Below, one piece after another: positions 44,762 through 53,233 of a stretch of 64,000 bases of DNA (the stretch's first letter is position 1; each line of letters starts with the position of its first letter). The DNA lies in assembly GCF_011250515.1 (NCBI RefSeq), contig NZ_JAANOP010000003.1, positions 276,138-340,137 on the forward strand, read 5' to 3'. A program made the position numbers and the translations under genes. Source of the stretch: Aquirufa ecclesiirivi (GTDB taxonomy: Bacteria > Bacteroidota > Bacteroidia > Cytophagales > Spirosomataceae). The notes under the pieces are model-generated. The model was given only the letters and a program-made list of their open reading frames with translations. It was not told the origin of the DNA and ran no database searches.

Positions 44762-45787
44762 ATGAGTCAAATCGAGGAACTTAAGAAAAAAATTCCTACC
44801 CATATTACGGTATTGGGAGGAGGAAGTTGGGCAACTGCTCTAGTAAAAATATTGTCTGAAAATCAAGTTAAAATCAAGTGGTGGATTCGTAGAAAAACTG
44901 ATGTTGATTTTATCCGAAAATACAACCACAACCCTAGCTATTTAACGGATGTGGCTATTAATCCACGTAAAGTTAAGACATACCATAAAATGTCTGATGC
45001 CTTGCATGGGGTAGAATACATTATTTTAGCTGTACCCGCCGCCTTTATTCCAAGTACCTTAAAAGATCTAAATAAGAAACATTTCGAGGGCAAAAAAGTG
45101 GTTTCTGCCATCAAGGGCATGATTCCTGAAGAAAATATGCTCGTGACTGATTGGATAGAAAGGGAATTCAACTTACCACTAGGTCAAACCTGTGTGATCG
45201 CTGGCCCTTGTCATGCCGAAGAAGTGGCTTTGGAAAAACAGTCCTATCTGACCATTGCATCTCCCAATTTGGCATTGGCTCAGTCTTTTTCAAATTTATT
45301 AAATAGCCGATTTCTACAATCCCATGCCATTGAAGATTTATATGGAGTGGAGTATTGTGCTGTTATTAAAAACATCATAGCTATGGCCTGCGGTATCACC
45401 CGAGGCTTAGGTTTTGGTGATAACTTCCAAGCCGTTTTGGTTAGCAATGCCATGCAGGAAATAAAGCTATTCTTGGATGCAGTAGATCCTGAAACTAATC
45501 GTGATTTAAATAGCTCAGGATACTTGGGCGACTTATTAGTAACTGCCTATTCTCAGTTCTCAAGAAATAGAACATTTGGTAATATGATTGGCCGGGGATA
45601 CTCTGTCAAATCAGCCCAGATTGAAATGAATATGATTGCAGAAGGATATTATGCGGTGAGAAGTATTTACCATATTTCTAGACAACATAAAATCCAATTG
45701 CCCATTATAGAAGCCGTTTATGCGATTGTATATGAGAAAGCCAACCCTCAATTGGAAATGAATAAATTGAAGGGATTTCTGAAATAA
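44762..45787 (+). CDS. gpsA: Glycerol-3-phosphate dehydrogenase [NAD(P)+]
   Basis: 341 residues. NAD-binding TVLGGGSWATAL, the substrate region AIKGMIPEENMLVT and IAGPCHAEEVALEKQSY, and the catalytic Lys region YCAVIKNIIAMACGI. Makes sn-glycerol 3-phosphate from dihydroxyacetone phosphate for phospholipid synthesis, opposite in direction to GlpD. Start choice: no other Met until residue 102, and the family begins near here. It follows the barrel gene by 38 bases. Confidence 0.95.
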   Translation: MSQIEELKKKIPTHITVLGGGSWATALVKILSENQVKIKWWIRRKTDVDFIRKYNHNPSYLTDVAINPRKVKTYHKMSDALHGVEYIILAVPAAFIPSTLKDLNKKHFEGKKVVSAIKGMIPEENMLVTDWIEREFNLPLGQTCVIAGPCHAEEVALEKQSYLTIASPNLALAQSFSNLLNSRFLQSHAIEDLYGVEYCAVIKNIIAMACGITRGLGFGDNFQAVLVSNAMQEIKLFLDAVDPETNRDLNSSGYLGDLLVTAYSQFSRNRTFGNMIGRGYSVKSAQIEMNMIAEGYYAVRSIYHISRQHKIQLPIIEAVYAIVYEKANPQLEMNKLKGFLK

Positions 45788-46180
45788 CTACAAAAATGAG
45801 CGAATCAATTCAGCCGTTTTCGCCAAGGATTCTTGACTAACCTGCAATTTTGCTTGGGTAAAATTCAAATCATTAGCGGTGGTCATTGGGACTAAATGCA
45901 CGTGAGCATGTGGCACTTCCAAACCAATAACCGCTACCCCTATCCTTTTGCAAGGAATGGCTTTTCGGATGGCAGGTGCTACGGACTGAGCAAATTTCAT
46001 CAAGTCGGCCAATTGATCCGGTGCCAAATCGAAAATATAATCCGTCTCTTCTTTTGGCACTACTAATACATGTCCTTCCACTAATGGCATCACATCCAAG
46101 AAAGCTAAAAATTGCTCATTTTCAGCAATTTTGTGACAAGGGATTTCTCCCGTAATTATTTTGCTAAATATCGTGCTCAT
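45788..46180 (-). CDS. HIT-family nucleotide hydrolase
   Basis: 130 residues. Histidine triad HAHVHLVP, with N-terminal FSKIITGEIPCHKI and FLDVMPLVEGHVLVVPKEE typical of the HIT/Hint branch. Hydrolyses adenosine phosphoramidates or AMP conjugates; biological target unknown. It lies 1 base after the gpsA stop, convergent, and 1 base before kup on the same strand. Confidence 0.93.
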   Translation of the reverse strand: MSTIFSKIITGEIPCHKIAENEQFLAFLDVMPLVEGHVLVVPKEETDYIFDLAPDQLADLMKFAQSVAPAIRKAIPCKRIGVAVIGLEVPHAHVHLVPMTTANDLNFTQAKLQVSQESLAKTAELIRSFL

Positions 46181-46181
46181 A

Positions 46182-48143
46182 TTAGTCTACGCGTCTCAAA
46201 TTACATTTTGAAATAGGCTTGATAATCAATGGTACTTTCTCCAATTTTACCGCATCACTATCTAAACCAAACCATTTATCTTCTGAATTCATAAACTGTT
46301 TTAAGAAGAAATAAAACTTCATGACCAGTCGATCCATCAATGGCAATTCATTATCAAAGGATAAAAATTTCTCCAATACAACAAATCGGAAATCACCTAT
46401 CACGTTTTGCTCATTCAATGACTTATAACGGGAGGTGATATCCACTTCTCCACGGGCCACCATTTCTTCCACTACTTTTCTAAAGTACAAATTGATTCTT
46501 TGCTCTACTCGAAAACCCAATTTAAAATTCACCTTGATGATATCATCCGGCTCTATCACCGTTACCTTATAGTCCATAGTATAAGGCTCATCTAACGTGT
46601 CAACGTGTACAAACCAATAAATATCTGCACGCTTCGGTCTACGTTGGAAGATGGAATAGATAATCTTGGACTCAATATCAGAAACACGACCTGCGTTGGA
46701 CATAAATACCAGGTGAGTAGCGTATTTGGGAATGGTTTCATCACGACTTAGCTCTTTCAAAGGCTCTACATAGTCTGCTAGTTTTTCGTATTCCGTTAAG
46801 TCCTTTTTAATACGAGTAGCCCTAAACCAAACATACATAACCAATAAAATGACACCGGCTATAAACAAGGACACATAACCCCCATGGGAGAATTTCTGCA
46901 AATTAGCTACTAAAAATGCCCCTTCTAAAGAGATATAAACGACTAAAAATAAGAGTATCCACCACATATCAATCTTCTTGATATGTAGGTAATAAGCCAT
47001 CAATGAGGTAGTCATTAACATGGTTAGGGTAATTGCCAAACCATAGGCTGCTTCCATATTCGCAGATTCCTTAAACCAGAGTACGACACCTACGCATCCC
47101 AACCAAAGAAAAATATTGATAGAAGGAACATACAATTGACCTTTTTGGTCTGATGGATATATGAGGCGGACCTTTGGCCAAAAATTCAAACGTATCGCTT
47201 CTGAAATCAGCGTAAATGATCCTGAAATTAAGGCCTGACTTGCAATGACCGCTGCAGCAGTAGCTATACAAATTCCCGTGAATAGAAATTCTCTAGGGAG
47301 CAATTCAAAGATAGGTTTTCTACCATCAAGCAACATCCCTTGATGTTGCAATAACCAAGCCCCTTGTCCAAAATATTGAAGCAACAAAGCTATTTTGACG
47401 AATATCCAACTGATCCGTATATTATCCCGACCGCAATGTCCCAAATCAGAATATAAAGCTTCCGCTCCGGTGGTACATAAAAACACCGCACCTAATGTCC
47501 AGAAACCTGCAGTACCTGCTTGATGGGAAGTTAATAAGGCCCAAGCATAATGAGGAGATACTGCACGAAGGATACTCCAATCATGTTCAATCCATAACAA
47601 TCCTGTCAAGGCTAACATACTAAACCAAAGTAACATGATAGGTCCAAATAACTTACCTACAACCTTGGTTCCTAAAATTTGAAAAATAAACAATCCCGTT
47701 AATATGACAATTACAATAGGTACCGTGTCTGTCACATAGGGTAAACCCTCTTTGGTTTTCAGCATTTTTAATCCTTCTACAGCAGAAGAAACTGAAATGG
47801 GCGGCGTAATGATACCATCAGCCAACAAAGTGGCTCCGCCGATAATGGCTGGTAAAGTCAACCATTTGGCATGTCGACGAACTAAAGCAAATAAGGCAAA
47901 GATTCCTCCTTCACCCTTGTTGTCGGCACGTAAAATTAAAATAACGTATTTGAGAGTCGTTTGAAGGGTCAGTGTCCAAAAAATACAAGACAAGCCCCCC
48001 AATATCATCAGCTCATTGATAGGATCTTTTCCTATGATGGCCTGCATAACATACAAAGGAGATGTCCCAATATCTCCGTAGATGATACCCATGGCTACGA
48101 GCAGTCCAGCTGCAGTAGCCGTGTTTTTGTGTTTTTGTTCCAT
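46182..48143 (-). CDS. kup: Potassium uptake protein Kup
   Basis: 653 residues. KUP/HAK family: GDIGTSPLYVMQAI near the N-terminus, KADNKGEGGIFALFALV-type motif (here RADNKGEGGIFALF), ADGIITPPISVSSAVEG, TGAEALYSDLGHCG and twelve hydrophobic helices to about residue 440, then a cytoplasmic C-terminal domain. Proton-coupled potassium import. It is followed by the HIT gene. A possible promoter box lies 120 bases upstream. Confidence 0.96.
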   Translation of the reverse strand: MEQKHKNTATAAGLLVAMGIIYGDIGTSPLYVMQAIIGKDPINELMILGGLSCIFWTLTLQTTLKYVILILRADNKGEGGIFALFALVRRHAKWLTLPAIIGGATLLADGIITPPISVSSAVEGLKMLKTKEGLPYVTDTVPIVIVILTGLFIFQILGTKVVGKLFGPIMLLWFSMLALTGLLWIEHDWSILRAVSPHYAWALLTSHQAGTAGFWTLGAVFLCTTGAEALYSDLGHCGRDNIRISWIFVKIALLLQYFGQGAWLLQHQGMLLDGRKPIFELLPREFLFTGICIATAAAVIASQALISGSFTLISEAIRLNFWPKVRLIYPSDQKGQLYVPSINIFLWLGCVGVVLWFKESANMEAAYGLAITLTMLMTTSLMAYYLHIKKIDMWWILLFLVVYISLEGAFLVANLQKFSHGGYVSLFIAGVILLVMYVWFRATRIKKDLTEYEKLADYVEPLKELSRDETIPKYATHLVFMSNAGRVSDIESKIIYSIFQRRPKRADIYWFVHVDTLDEPYTMDYKVTVIEPDDIIKVNFKLGFRVEQRINLYFRKVVEEMVARGEVDITSRYKSLNEQNVIGDFRFVVLEKFLSFDNELPLMDRLVMKFYFFLKQFMNSEDKWFGLDSDAVKLEKVPLIIKPISKCNLRRVD

Positions 48144-48262
48144 TATAAAGTGTGGGAGCGTAAATTTATTACCAAGCGAATTAGTTTAACGTAAGAATGC
48201 AAAATTTGCAAAAAATTGTACTATTATTGGTTGCTTTCTTGACATATTTCAAGAAACGGCAG

Positions 48263-48270
48263 CAAATATA
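48263..48270 (-). promoter_or_regulatory. Candidate -7 element of kup
   Basis: Reads TATATTTG on the minus strand, exact -7 fit, 120 bases before the kup ATG. The intervening leader contains the TGCAAAATTTGCA palindrome at 48198-48210, possibly an operator. Confidence 0.35.
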
Positions 48271-48448
48271 CCTTCAATTTTGATATAAAAAACAGCTATT
48301 TTTCATTTTATTAAAATTGCCCTAAAAAATTGATTTACAGCGCCTAATTCGCACATATTCAGAACAAATAATATTGGTTCGGCGGAGCAAACAGGTACAA
48401 AAAGCAAAATATCGAACTAAAAACCCAGCCATAGACCTTGAATGATTC

Positions 48449-48475
48449 AAAAAAAAGGGAAGCCTTTAGCTTCCC
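48449..48475 (-). terminator. Intrinsic terminator after the dienelactone hydrolase gene
   Basis: On the minus strand GGGAAGC, 5-base loop, GCTTCCC (48457-48463 and 48469-48475), followed by eight T (48449-48456). It follows the stop at 48486 by 10 bases. Confidence 0.88.
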
Positions 48476-48485
48476 TCTAGTATGA

Positions 48486-49346
48486 TTATTTCAATGTTTG
48501 CTCAAATAAACCCATGGTTCTTGTCCATGCCAATTTAGCCACTTCAGCATTATAACGTGCTGGAGAAGAATCATTATTAAAGGCATGTTGCGCTCCTTCG
48601 TACACAAATAGTTGATAATCCTTCTTGTTCGCCTTTAAGGCCTCTTCAAAAGCAGGAATCCCAGCATTGATTCGCTCATCCATACCAGCATATTGCAGCA
48701 TCAATTTGGCTTTGATCTTGGGAACATCTGCTACTTCTGCTTGTCGACCATAATAGGCTACAGCAGCTGTTAATTCAGAGTCCATAACTGCCATGGAATT
48801 GACCATGCCTCCGCCCCAACAAAAACCAACTACCCCCGTTTTTTTATTACTGTTTTTTAATCCTCGTAAATAATCCAGACCACTCTTAATGTTTTCTAAA
48901 TTCTGCACCGCATCCAATTTAGCAAACAAGGCTCGTCCTTCATCTTCATTAGCAGGAGTTCCTCCAAAGGGAGAAAGTGCATCAATACCCAAAGCAATGT
49001 ATCCTGCTTTGGCAATTCGGCGAGTTACATCCTTGATATGTGGAGTCAATCCTCTGTTTTCATGAATGACCAATACAGCACCTAATTTTCCTTTAGATAA
49101 TTTCGGTTGTACTAAATAGCCTTTCATGTTACAATTTTTAGAAGGATAAGAAACATCCTCCATCAATAAATCAGCATCTTGAACTGATACTTGATTCGCC
49201 ATGGCATAATTGCCTTCTAACATGGGTAAAATAGCTAAAGCAGCCGCTGTTCCTCCAGCTAATTTGCTCAGTTTAGCTAAAAACACTTCCCTTTTTAATG
49301 GTTTGTGTGTGTACTCATCAAACAGGTTGATAATTTTCTGATCCAT
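48486..49346 (-). CDS. Dienelactone hydrolase-family alpha/beta hydrolase, exported
   Basis: 286 residues. An N-terminal cytoplasmic stretch of about 25 residues (DEYTHKPLKREVFLAKLSKL), a hydrophobic segment (AGGTAAALAILPMLEG) acting as signal or anchor, then the DLH domain: HENRGL, GIDALSPFGGTPANEDEGRAL, the Cys nucleophile in GFCWGGGM and the His in EGAQHAFNND. The Cys-Asp-His triad is complete. Related exported enzymes of Bacteroidota and Proteobacteria share this layout. Natural substrate unknown. A terminator follows. Confidence 0.9.
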   Translation of the reverse strand: MDQKIINLFDEYTHKPLKREVFLAKLSKLAGGTAAALAILPMLEGNYAMANQVSVQDADLLMEDVSYPSKNCNMKGYLVQPKLSKGKLGAVLVIHENRGLTPHIKDVTRRIAKAGYIALGIDALSPFGGTPANEDEGRALFAKLDAVQNLENIKSGLDYLRGLKNSNKKTGVVGFCWGGGMVNSMAVMDSELTAAVAYYGRQAEVADVPKIKAKLMLQYAGMDERINAGIPAFEEALKANKKDYQLFVYEGAQHAFNNDSSPARYNAEVAKLAWTRTMGLFEQTLK

Positions 49347-49394
49347 TATTTTTTCATTTAAGCATGTGAGTGAATATGTATGTAGTTCTCTGTC

Positions 49395-50768
49395 TTAAAG
49401 TGCGTAGTAATATCCAAATATAATGTCCATCTCATCTTCGGAAGTTAAACCAAAGCGAATGATGCGATTCGTATTATTTTCATAAGTAACCACCGAAGTT
49501 AATCCTTCTCCTGCTTTTAGCTCAATCACTTGGGGAAAATTAATAACCTTCGGATGTGCCCAATCCGTACTTTCATAAATTACCTCACCATTACGGGCTC
49601 CTCCTTTAATTTTAATTTGGAATAATTTACCCCACTGATGGGTATGGGAAGTTAAAGACACGATGGCTACAGCCTTATCAAAGGTGAAATCTTTGGATAT
49701 GACGGTCTTTTGATTGGCAGGTATCGTTAGATTGGTGTTATTAAAATTGATCATTTGCACTACCTTTTTCACTTGATCAGCCTTAACGGTATATAGATTG
49801 ACATAGTTTTCTCCAAAGATCACCTCGTTGGTTTTATTAAAATAATGAGGATTTAAATCAATAGAGCTGTTGGCAGGAAGCAATAATGCCGTTCCTTCAG
49901 GAAAAGTATAATCTGAATTAGGATCTGTGCCGCCCCCCAAGAAAAGGTGATTTTGCATTTGCAAAAAGGTAAACACGTTGATGCTATTATCACTATTACG
50001 CAAATCCCTCACCTCATTTAAGTTAGGCAATGTTTGTTTATTTTCGAAATCATACAGAACCATGTGGTGGCTATTGGGCCTTGACTTTAACTTAATGCGG
50101 GAAACATAGACGGGAGCTGAATTATTTAAAGGCTTGCGAACAAATAACTCACGTTCAAAATTAGGTGCGACAGAAAACTTCTCGACTTTCAATTGAATTC
50201 CCTCTTTTCCTTCGGCGGATGGTTCAGATAATGGACTAAAATCTGAGCTTGCCGCATAACTAGGTGTGGTATCATCCAATAGTTTGGCATCGGCTACTTC
50301 TCCCTTTTCAGGAGCTCCAGCTTCAATCCAATTTTGGATAAATTTCAATTGTCCAACTGACAGTGGCTTGCCTCCTAAAGGCATGGGCACACCATAATCT
50401 ATGCTGGAATGATGGGCAACATCCCAATTCAATTTATGATACAATAAACTTTGCGTGGATTGATATTTGGTAACTCGTAAGATTTTATTGAGGACGGCAT
50501 TGGAGTTTTTAGCAGCGACTCCTACCAGTTGAGCGTAAGAGGATGATTTAGCAAGTACTAAGCCATGTTGGGCAAAGGAAGCATCGGTGGTAGCTAGATG
50601 GCAACCTGCAGTAGCACAAGAAGGAGTCAATATTCGATCCTGGATTAAATCAAACGAGGAGGTAACTGAACTAGCTGGATTGGTGGAATTTTCAGGCTCT
50701 ACAGCTTGCTTCGTGCAAGCAGAAAAAAGCAGGCTTAAAGCAAATATTGCCCAATAACAGTTTTTCAT
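49395..50768 (-). CDS. Lipoprotein with cytochrome c-like and PHM-like copper monooxygenase domains
   Basis: 457 residues from ATG 50768, which overlaps the stop of the upstream gene as ATGA; the longer frame to 50858 is not needed. Signal and lipobox FSAC with Cys18. N-terminal region has PSCATAGCH, an atypical C-x4-CH haem-like site also seen in planctomycete-type cytochromes, with IQNWIEAGAPEKG. The later part shows HH in PNSHHMVLYDF, HTHQWG, and a Met in SEDEMDIIFGYY, matching the copper ligands of peptidylglycine alpha-hydroxylating-type monooxygenases. The combination suggests an outer-facing copper/haem enzyme; substrate unknown, and catalysis is inference. Confidence 0.75.
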   Translation of the reverse strand: MKNCYWAIFALSLLFSACTKQAVEPENSTNPASSVTSSFDLIQDRILTPSCATAGCHLATTDASFAQHGLVLAKSSSYAQLVGVAAKNSNAVLNKILRVTKYQSTQSLLYHKLNWDVAHHSSIDYGVPMPLGGKPLSVGQLKFIQNWIEAGAPEKGEVADAKLLDDTTPSYAASSDFSPLSEPSAEGKEGIQLKVEKFSVAPNFERELFVRKPLNNSAPVYVSRIKLKSRPNSHHMVLYDFENKQTLPNLNEVRDLRNSDNSINVFTFLQMQNHLFLGGGTDPNSDYTFPEGTALLLPANSSIDLNPHYFNKTNEVIFGENYVNLYTVKADQVKKVVQMINFNNTNLTIPANQKTVISKDFTFDKAVAIVSLTSHTHQWGKLFQIKIKGGARNGEVIYESTDWAHPKVINFPQVIELKAGEGLTSVVTYENNTNRIIRFGLTSEDEMDIIFGYYYAL

Positions 50769-51460
50769 CTTAAGGTATAAATATCGTATACTTCGCCTGG
50801 CAAAATGCGTAAAACACGCGCCAAAACCAATAGAACTAATTTCCGTGAAGCTAGCCAAAGTGGTAAGGATTGCTTCTCTGCAAACAAAGCTAATGTAATC
50901 TGTTGATTTTCATGCAAATACTCCATCAACCATTTTTCAGCCGGCCCAAAACTAAATTGAATGCCTTCCTCATTTTCTCTTCTAAGTATTTGTTTCATCT
51001 CCTTGCTCGCTTGTACCGTACGATCTTTGATGCGCACATAACACTTGGGCTGAGATTCATCTGCTACTTGTACTAAGTGAGGCTTGTCGATACTGGGAAA
51101 TATGTGATAAACAAGAATTGCCCTTTGAGAATCTATTTCCACGCGATAATTAGTGTAGGAAAACACAGGGAAACAATACTTTTCAATAGCCCGATCCAAT
51201 AGAAATTGTTCTTCATCCACAAATTTCACTCCTTGAACTTGCCCCTCATCACTGACACCTATTAAAAGTGTTCCTCCATCCGTATTCGCAAAAGCTACCA
51301 TTTCTTTGATAATCTTTTCTGGGAATTTCACTTTCATTTTAAACTCCAAGCGCAAACCCTCGCCCTGCTTAACCAAGTTTTTTATAGCCTTCAAGTCCAA
51401 AAAGGGGGATTTATCTTCCTCCATTCCCTCATTCCACCAAATCTCAGAGCCTTGATGCAT
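50765..51460 (-). CDS. AlbA_2-domain protein (Schlafen-like ATP/nucleic-acid-binding fold)
   Basis: 231 residues. AlbA_2 pattern: EGLRLEFKMKVKFPEKIIKEMVAFANTDGGTLLIGVSDEGQVQG (core VAFANTDGGTLLIGV) and QPKCYVRIKDRTVQASKEM. Usual members regulate transcription or bind nucleic acid; here the C-terminal 90 residues are unassigned. The stop overlaps the next gene's start by 4 bases, so the two are translationally coupled, an odd pairing with a secreted copper lipoprotein. ATG 51460 is chosen; ATG 51424 (MEEDKSPF) is equally possible. Confidence 0.8.
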   Translation of the reverse strand: MHQGSEIWWNEGMEEDKSPFLDLKAIKNLVKQGEGLRLEFKMKVKFPEKIIKEMVAFANTDGGTLLIGVSDEGQVQGVKFVDEEQFLLDRAIEKYCFPVFSYTNYRVEIDSQRAILVYHIFPSIDKPHLVQVADESQPKCYVRIKDRTVQASKEMKQILRRENEEGIQFSFGPAEKWLMEYLHENQQITLALFAEKQSLPLWLASRKLVLLVLARVLRILPGEVYDIYTLR

Positions 51461-51562
51461 TCTACCTTATTTATCGTGATGAATTTACAAAAGATTTATT
51501 GCCTTCGCACACATCATGCAAATCTTTTTAATGTCAAGTATAGTAATTCAATAGACATTGTG

Positions 51563-51570
51563 TATTTTTG
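51563..51570 (+). promoter_or_regulatory. Candidate -7 element of the cysHDN operon
   Basis: TATTTTTG, exact -7 fit, 17 bases before ATG 51587. It lies inside the longer frame from 51452 and so favours the shorter start. No TTG at 17-23 bases. Confidence 0.45.
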
Positions 51571-51586
51571 TGAAAATTTTAAGAGC

Positions 51587-52279
51587 ATGGATATTTCAAC
51601 CCTTGAAAAAACCTTAGCAAATCTATCTCTAGAAGAACGATTGCGTGTATTGACTCAACTATTCCCCCTTGAGAAAATAGTATTTTCTACTTCTTTTGGG
51701 CAAGAGGATCAAGCCATTTTATACGCCATAGCTAGTCAATCTTTAGCTATACACATATTCACCTTAGATACCGGCCGTCAGTTTCAAGAATCCTATGAAT
51801 TAATGGATTTAACTACTCGAAAGTATCAAATTACGATTGATACTTTTTTCCCAAAATCAGAATCGGTGGAAAAACTAGTGAAAGAAAAGGGCTTCAACTC
51901 CTTTTATAATTCAGTAGAAAACAGAAAAGAATGTTGTTTTATTCGCAAAATGGAACCTTTATCCCGAGCTTTGCAAGGAGCAAAGGTTTGGATAACAGGT
52001 TTACGAGCTGAGCAATCTGAAAATAGAGCCAATATGCCCATTGTAGAATGGGATGAACAAAGACAATTATTCAAAATCAACCCATTAATTGATTGGACAT
52101 TGGATGAATTAAATCAATATTTAGTACACCATAAAATACCCCAAAACCCCTTGCATAAAAAAGGTTTTATCTCCATCGGTTGCGCACCATGTACCCGTGC
52201 CATCGCAGAGGGTGAACACCCTAGGGCAGGCAGATGGTGGTGGGAAAACTCTCAAAAAGAATGTGGTTTACACGCCTAA
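51587..52279 (+). CDS. cysH: Assimilatory adenylylsulfate (APS/PAPS) reductase
   Basis: 230 residues from ATG 51587 (MDISTLEKTL). Fold: FSTSFGQEDQAILYAI (P-loop-like PP motif), FTLDTGRQFQESYELMD, then KECCFIRKMEPLSRAL and GCAPCTRAIAEGEHPRAGRWWW. The CC and CxxC pairs bind a 4Fe-4S cluster and mark the APS-type enzyme; C-terminal KECGLHA carries the catalytic Cys. It turns activated sulfate into sulfite. First of cysH-cysD-cysN; no PAPS-making cysC is seen, fitting APS as substrate. Confidence 0.94.
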   Translation: MDISTLEKTLANLSLEERLRVLTQLFPLEKIVFSTSFGQEDQAILYAIASQSLAIHIFTLDTGRQFQESYELMDLTTRKYQITIDTFFPKSESVEKLVKEKGFNSFYNSVENRKECCFIRKMEPLSRALQGAKVWITGLRAEQSENRANMPIVEWDEQRQLFKINPLIDWTLDELNQYLVHHKIPQNPLHKKGFISIGCAPCTRAIAEGEHPRAGRWWWENSQKECGLHA

Positions 52280-52294
52280 TTTATTAGCCATTTT

Positions 52295-53215
52295 ATGACA
52301 AATTCAACCATTAAAGACAAAATAGGACAGTTTCCAAGAAAACTGGAAGATGAATCTATTTATATCATGCGTGAAGTTGCCGCTCAATTTGAGCGCCCAG
52401 CTTTACTGTTTTCTGGAGGTAAAGATTCTATTACTCTAGTTAGATTAGCTCAAAAAGCATTTTTCCCTGGAAAAATCCCTTTCCCTTTGGTACATATTGA
52501 TACAGGGCACAACTTCCCTGAAACCATTGAATTTAGAGATTGGCTAGCCAAAGAAACTGGAGCAGAATTGATCGTACGTTATGTTCAGGATTCCATCGAC
52601 CAAGGAAAAGCCAAAGAAGAAACGGGTAAATATGCCTCTCGCAATGTCCTTCAAACCGTAACATTATTAGATACCATCGAAGAATTCAAATTCGATGCTT
52701 GTATCGGCGGAGCTAGAAGAGATGAAGAAAAAGCCAGAGCAAAAGAACGCATCTTTTCTGTTCGTGACGATTTCGGTCAATGGGATGCCAAAAGACAAAG
52801 ACCTGAGTTATTTGATATGTTGAACGGCCGTATTGCCGTGGGTGAAAATGTGCGTGTTTTCCCTATTTCCAATTGGACAGAACTAGACGTTTGGAATTAC
52901 ATCAAGGAAGAAAAAATGGAAATCCCAAGCATTTATTTCTCGCACCAACGCCAAGTTATTGAACGTGATGGTATGCTTTGGGCAGATTCAGCCTACCTGA
53001 ATAAAGAAGCCGATGAAATTCCATTTGAAGCCACCGTACGTTTTAGAACCGTGGGTGATATGACATGTACAGCTGCGGTAGAATCTGATGCGGTTGAAAT
53101 TGACATCATCATTGAAGAGATTTTATCAGCGGAAATTTCAGAACGTGGCGCTCGTATCGACGATAAGCGCTCGGAAGCCGCCATGGAAAAAAGAAAGCAA
53201 CAGGGATATTTTTAA
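52295..53215 (+). CDS. cysD: Sulfate adenylyltransferase subunit 2
   Basis: 306 residues. PP-loop motif FSGGKDSITLVRLAQKAF, FPLVHIDTGHNFPETIEFRD, GGARRDEEKARAKERIFS and RFRTVGDMTCTAAVES, all typical of CysD. With CysN it makes APS from ATP and sulfate, in the cytoplasm. 15 bases after cysH and 18 before cysN. Confidence 0.97.
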   Translation: MTNSTIKDKIGQFPRKLEDESIYIMREVAAQFERPALLFSGGKDSITLVRLAQKAFFPGKIPFPLVHIDTGHNFPETIEFRDWLAKETGAELIVRYVQDSIDQGKAKEETGKYASRNVLQTVTLLDTIEEFKFDACIGGARRDEEKARAKERIFSVRDDFGQWDAKRQRPELFDMLNGRIAVGENVRVFPISNWTELDVWNYIKEEKMEIPSIYFSHQRQVIERDGMLWADSAYLNKEADEIPFEATVRFRTVGDMTCTAAVESDAVEIDIIIEEILSAEISERGARIDDKRSEAAMEKRKQQGYF

Positions 53216-53233
53216 CAGGAGAGAGAAAGGAAT

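Larger units (their letters stand above)
48144..48485. other. 342-base gap between kup and the dienelactone hydrolase gene
   Basis: Contains a candidate kup -7 box at 48263-48270 (minus TATATTTG), a near-palindrome TGCAAA-A-TTTGCA at 48198-48210 and the terminator at 48449-48475. The middle is AT-rich with nothing else recognised. Both flanking genes read leftward. Confidence 0.5.

Noticed and set aside
50769..50858. Extended N-terminus for the copper-like lipoprotein
   Set aside because: The extension overlaps the upstream gene and displaces a good lipobox from the N-terminus.
51452..51586. Longer N-terminus for cysH
   Set aside because: The -7 box lies in that stretch and the family begins near MDISTLEKTL.
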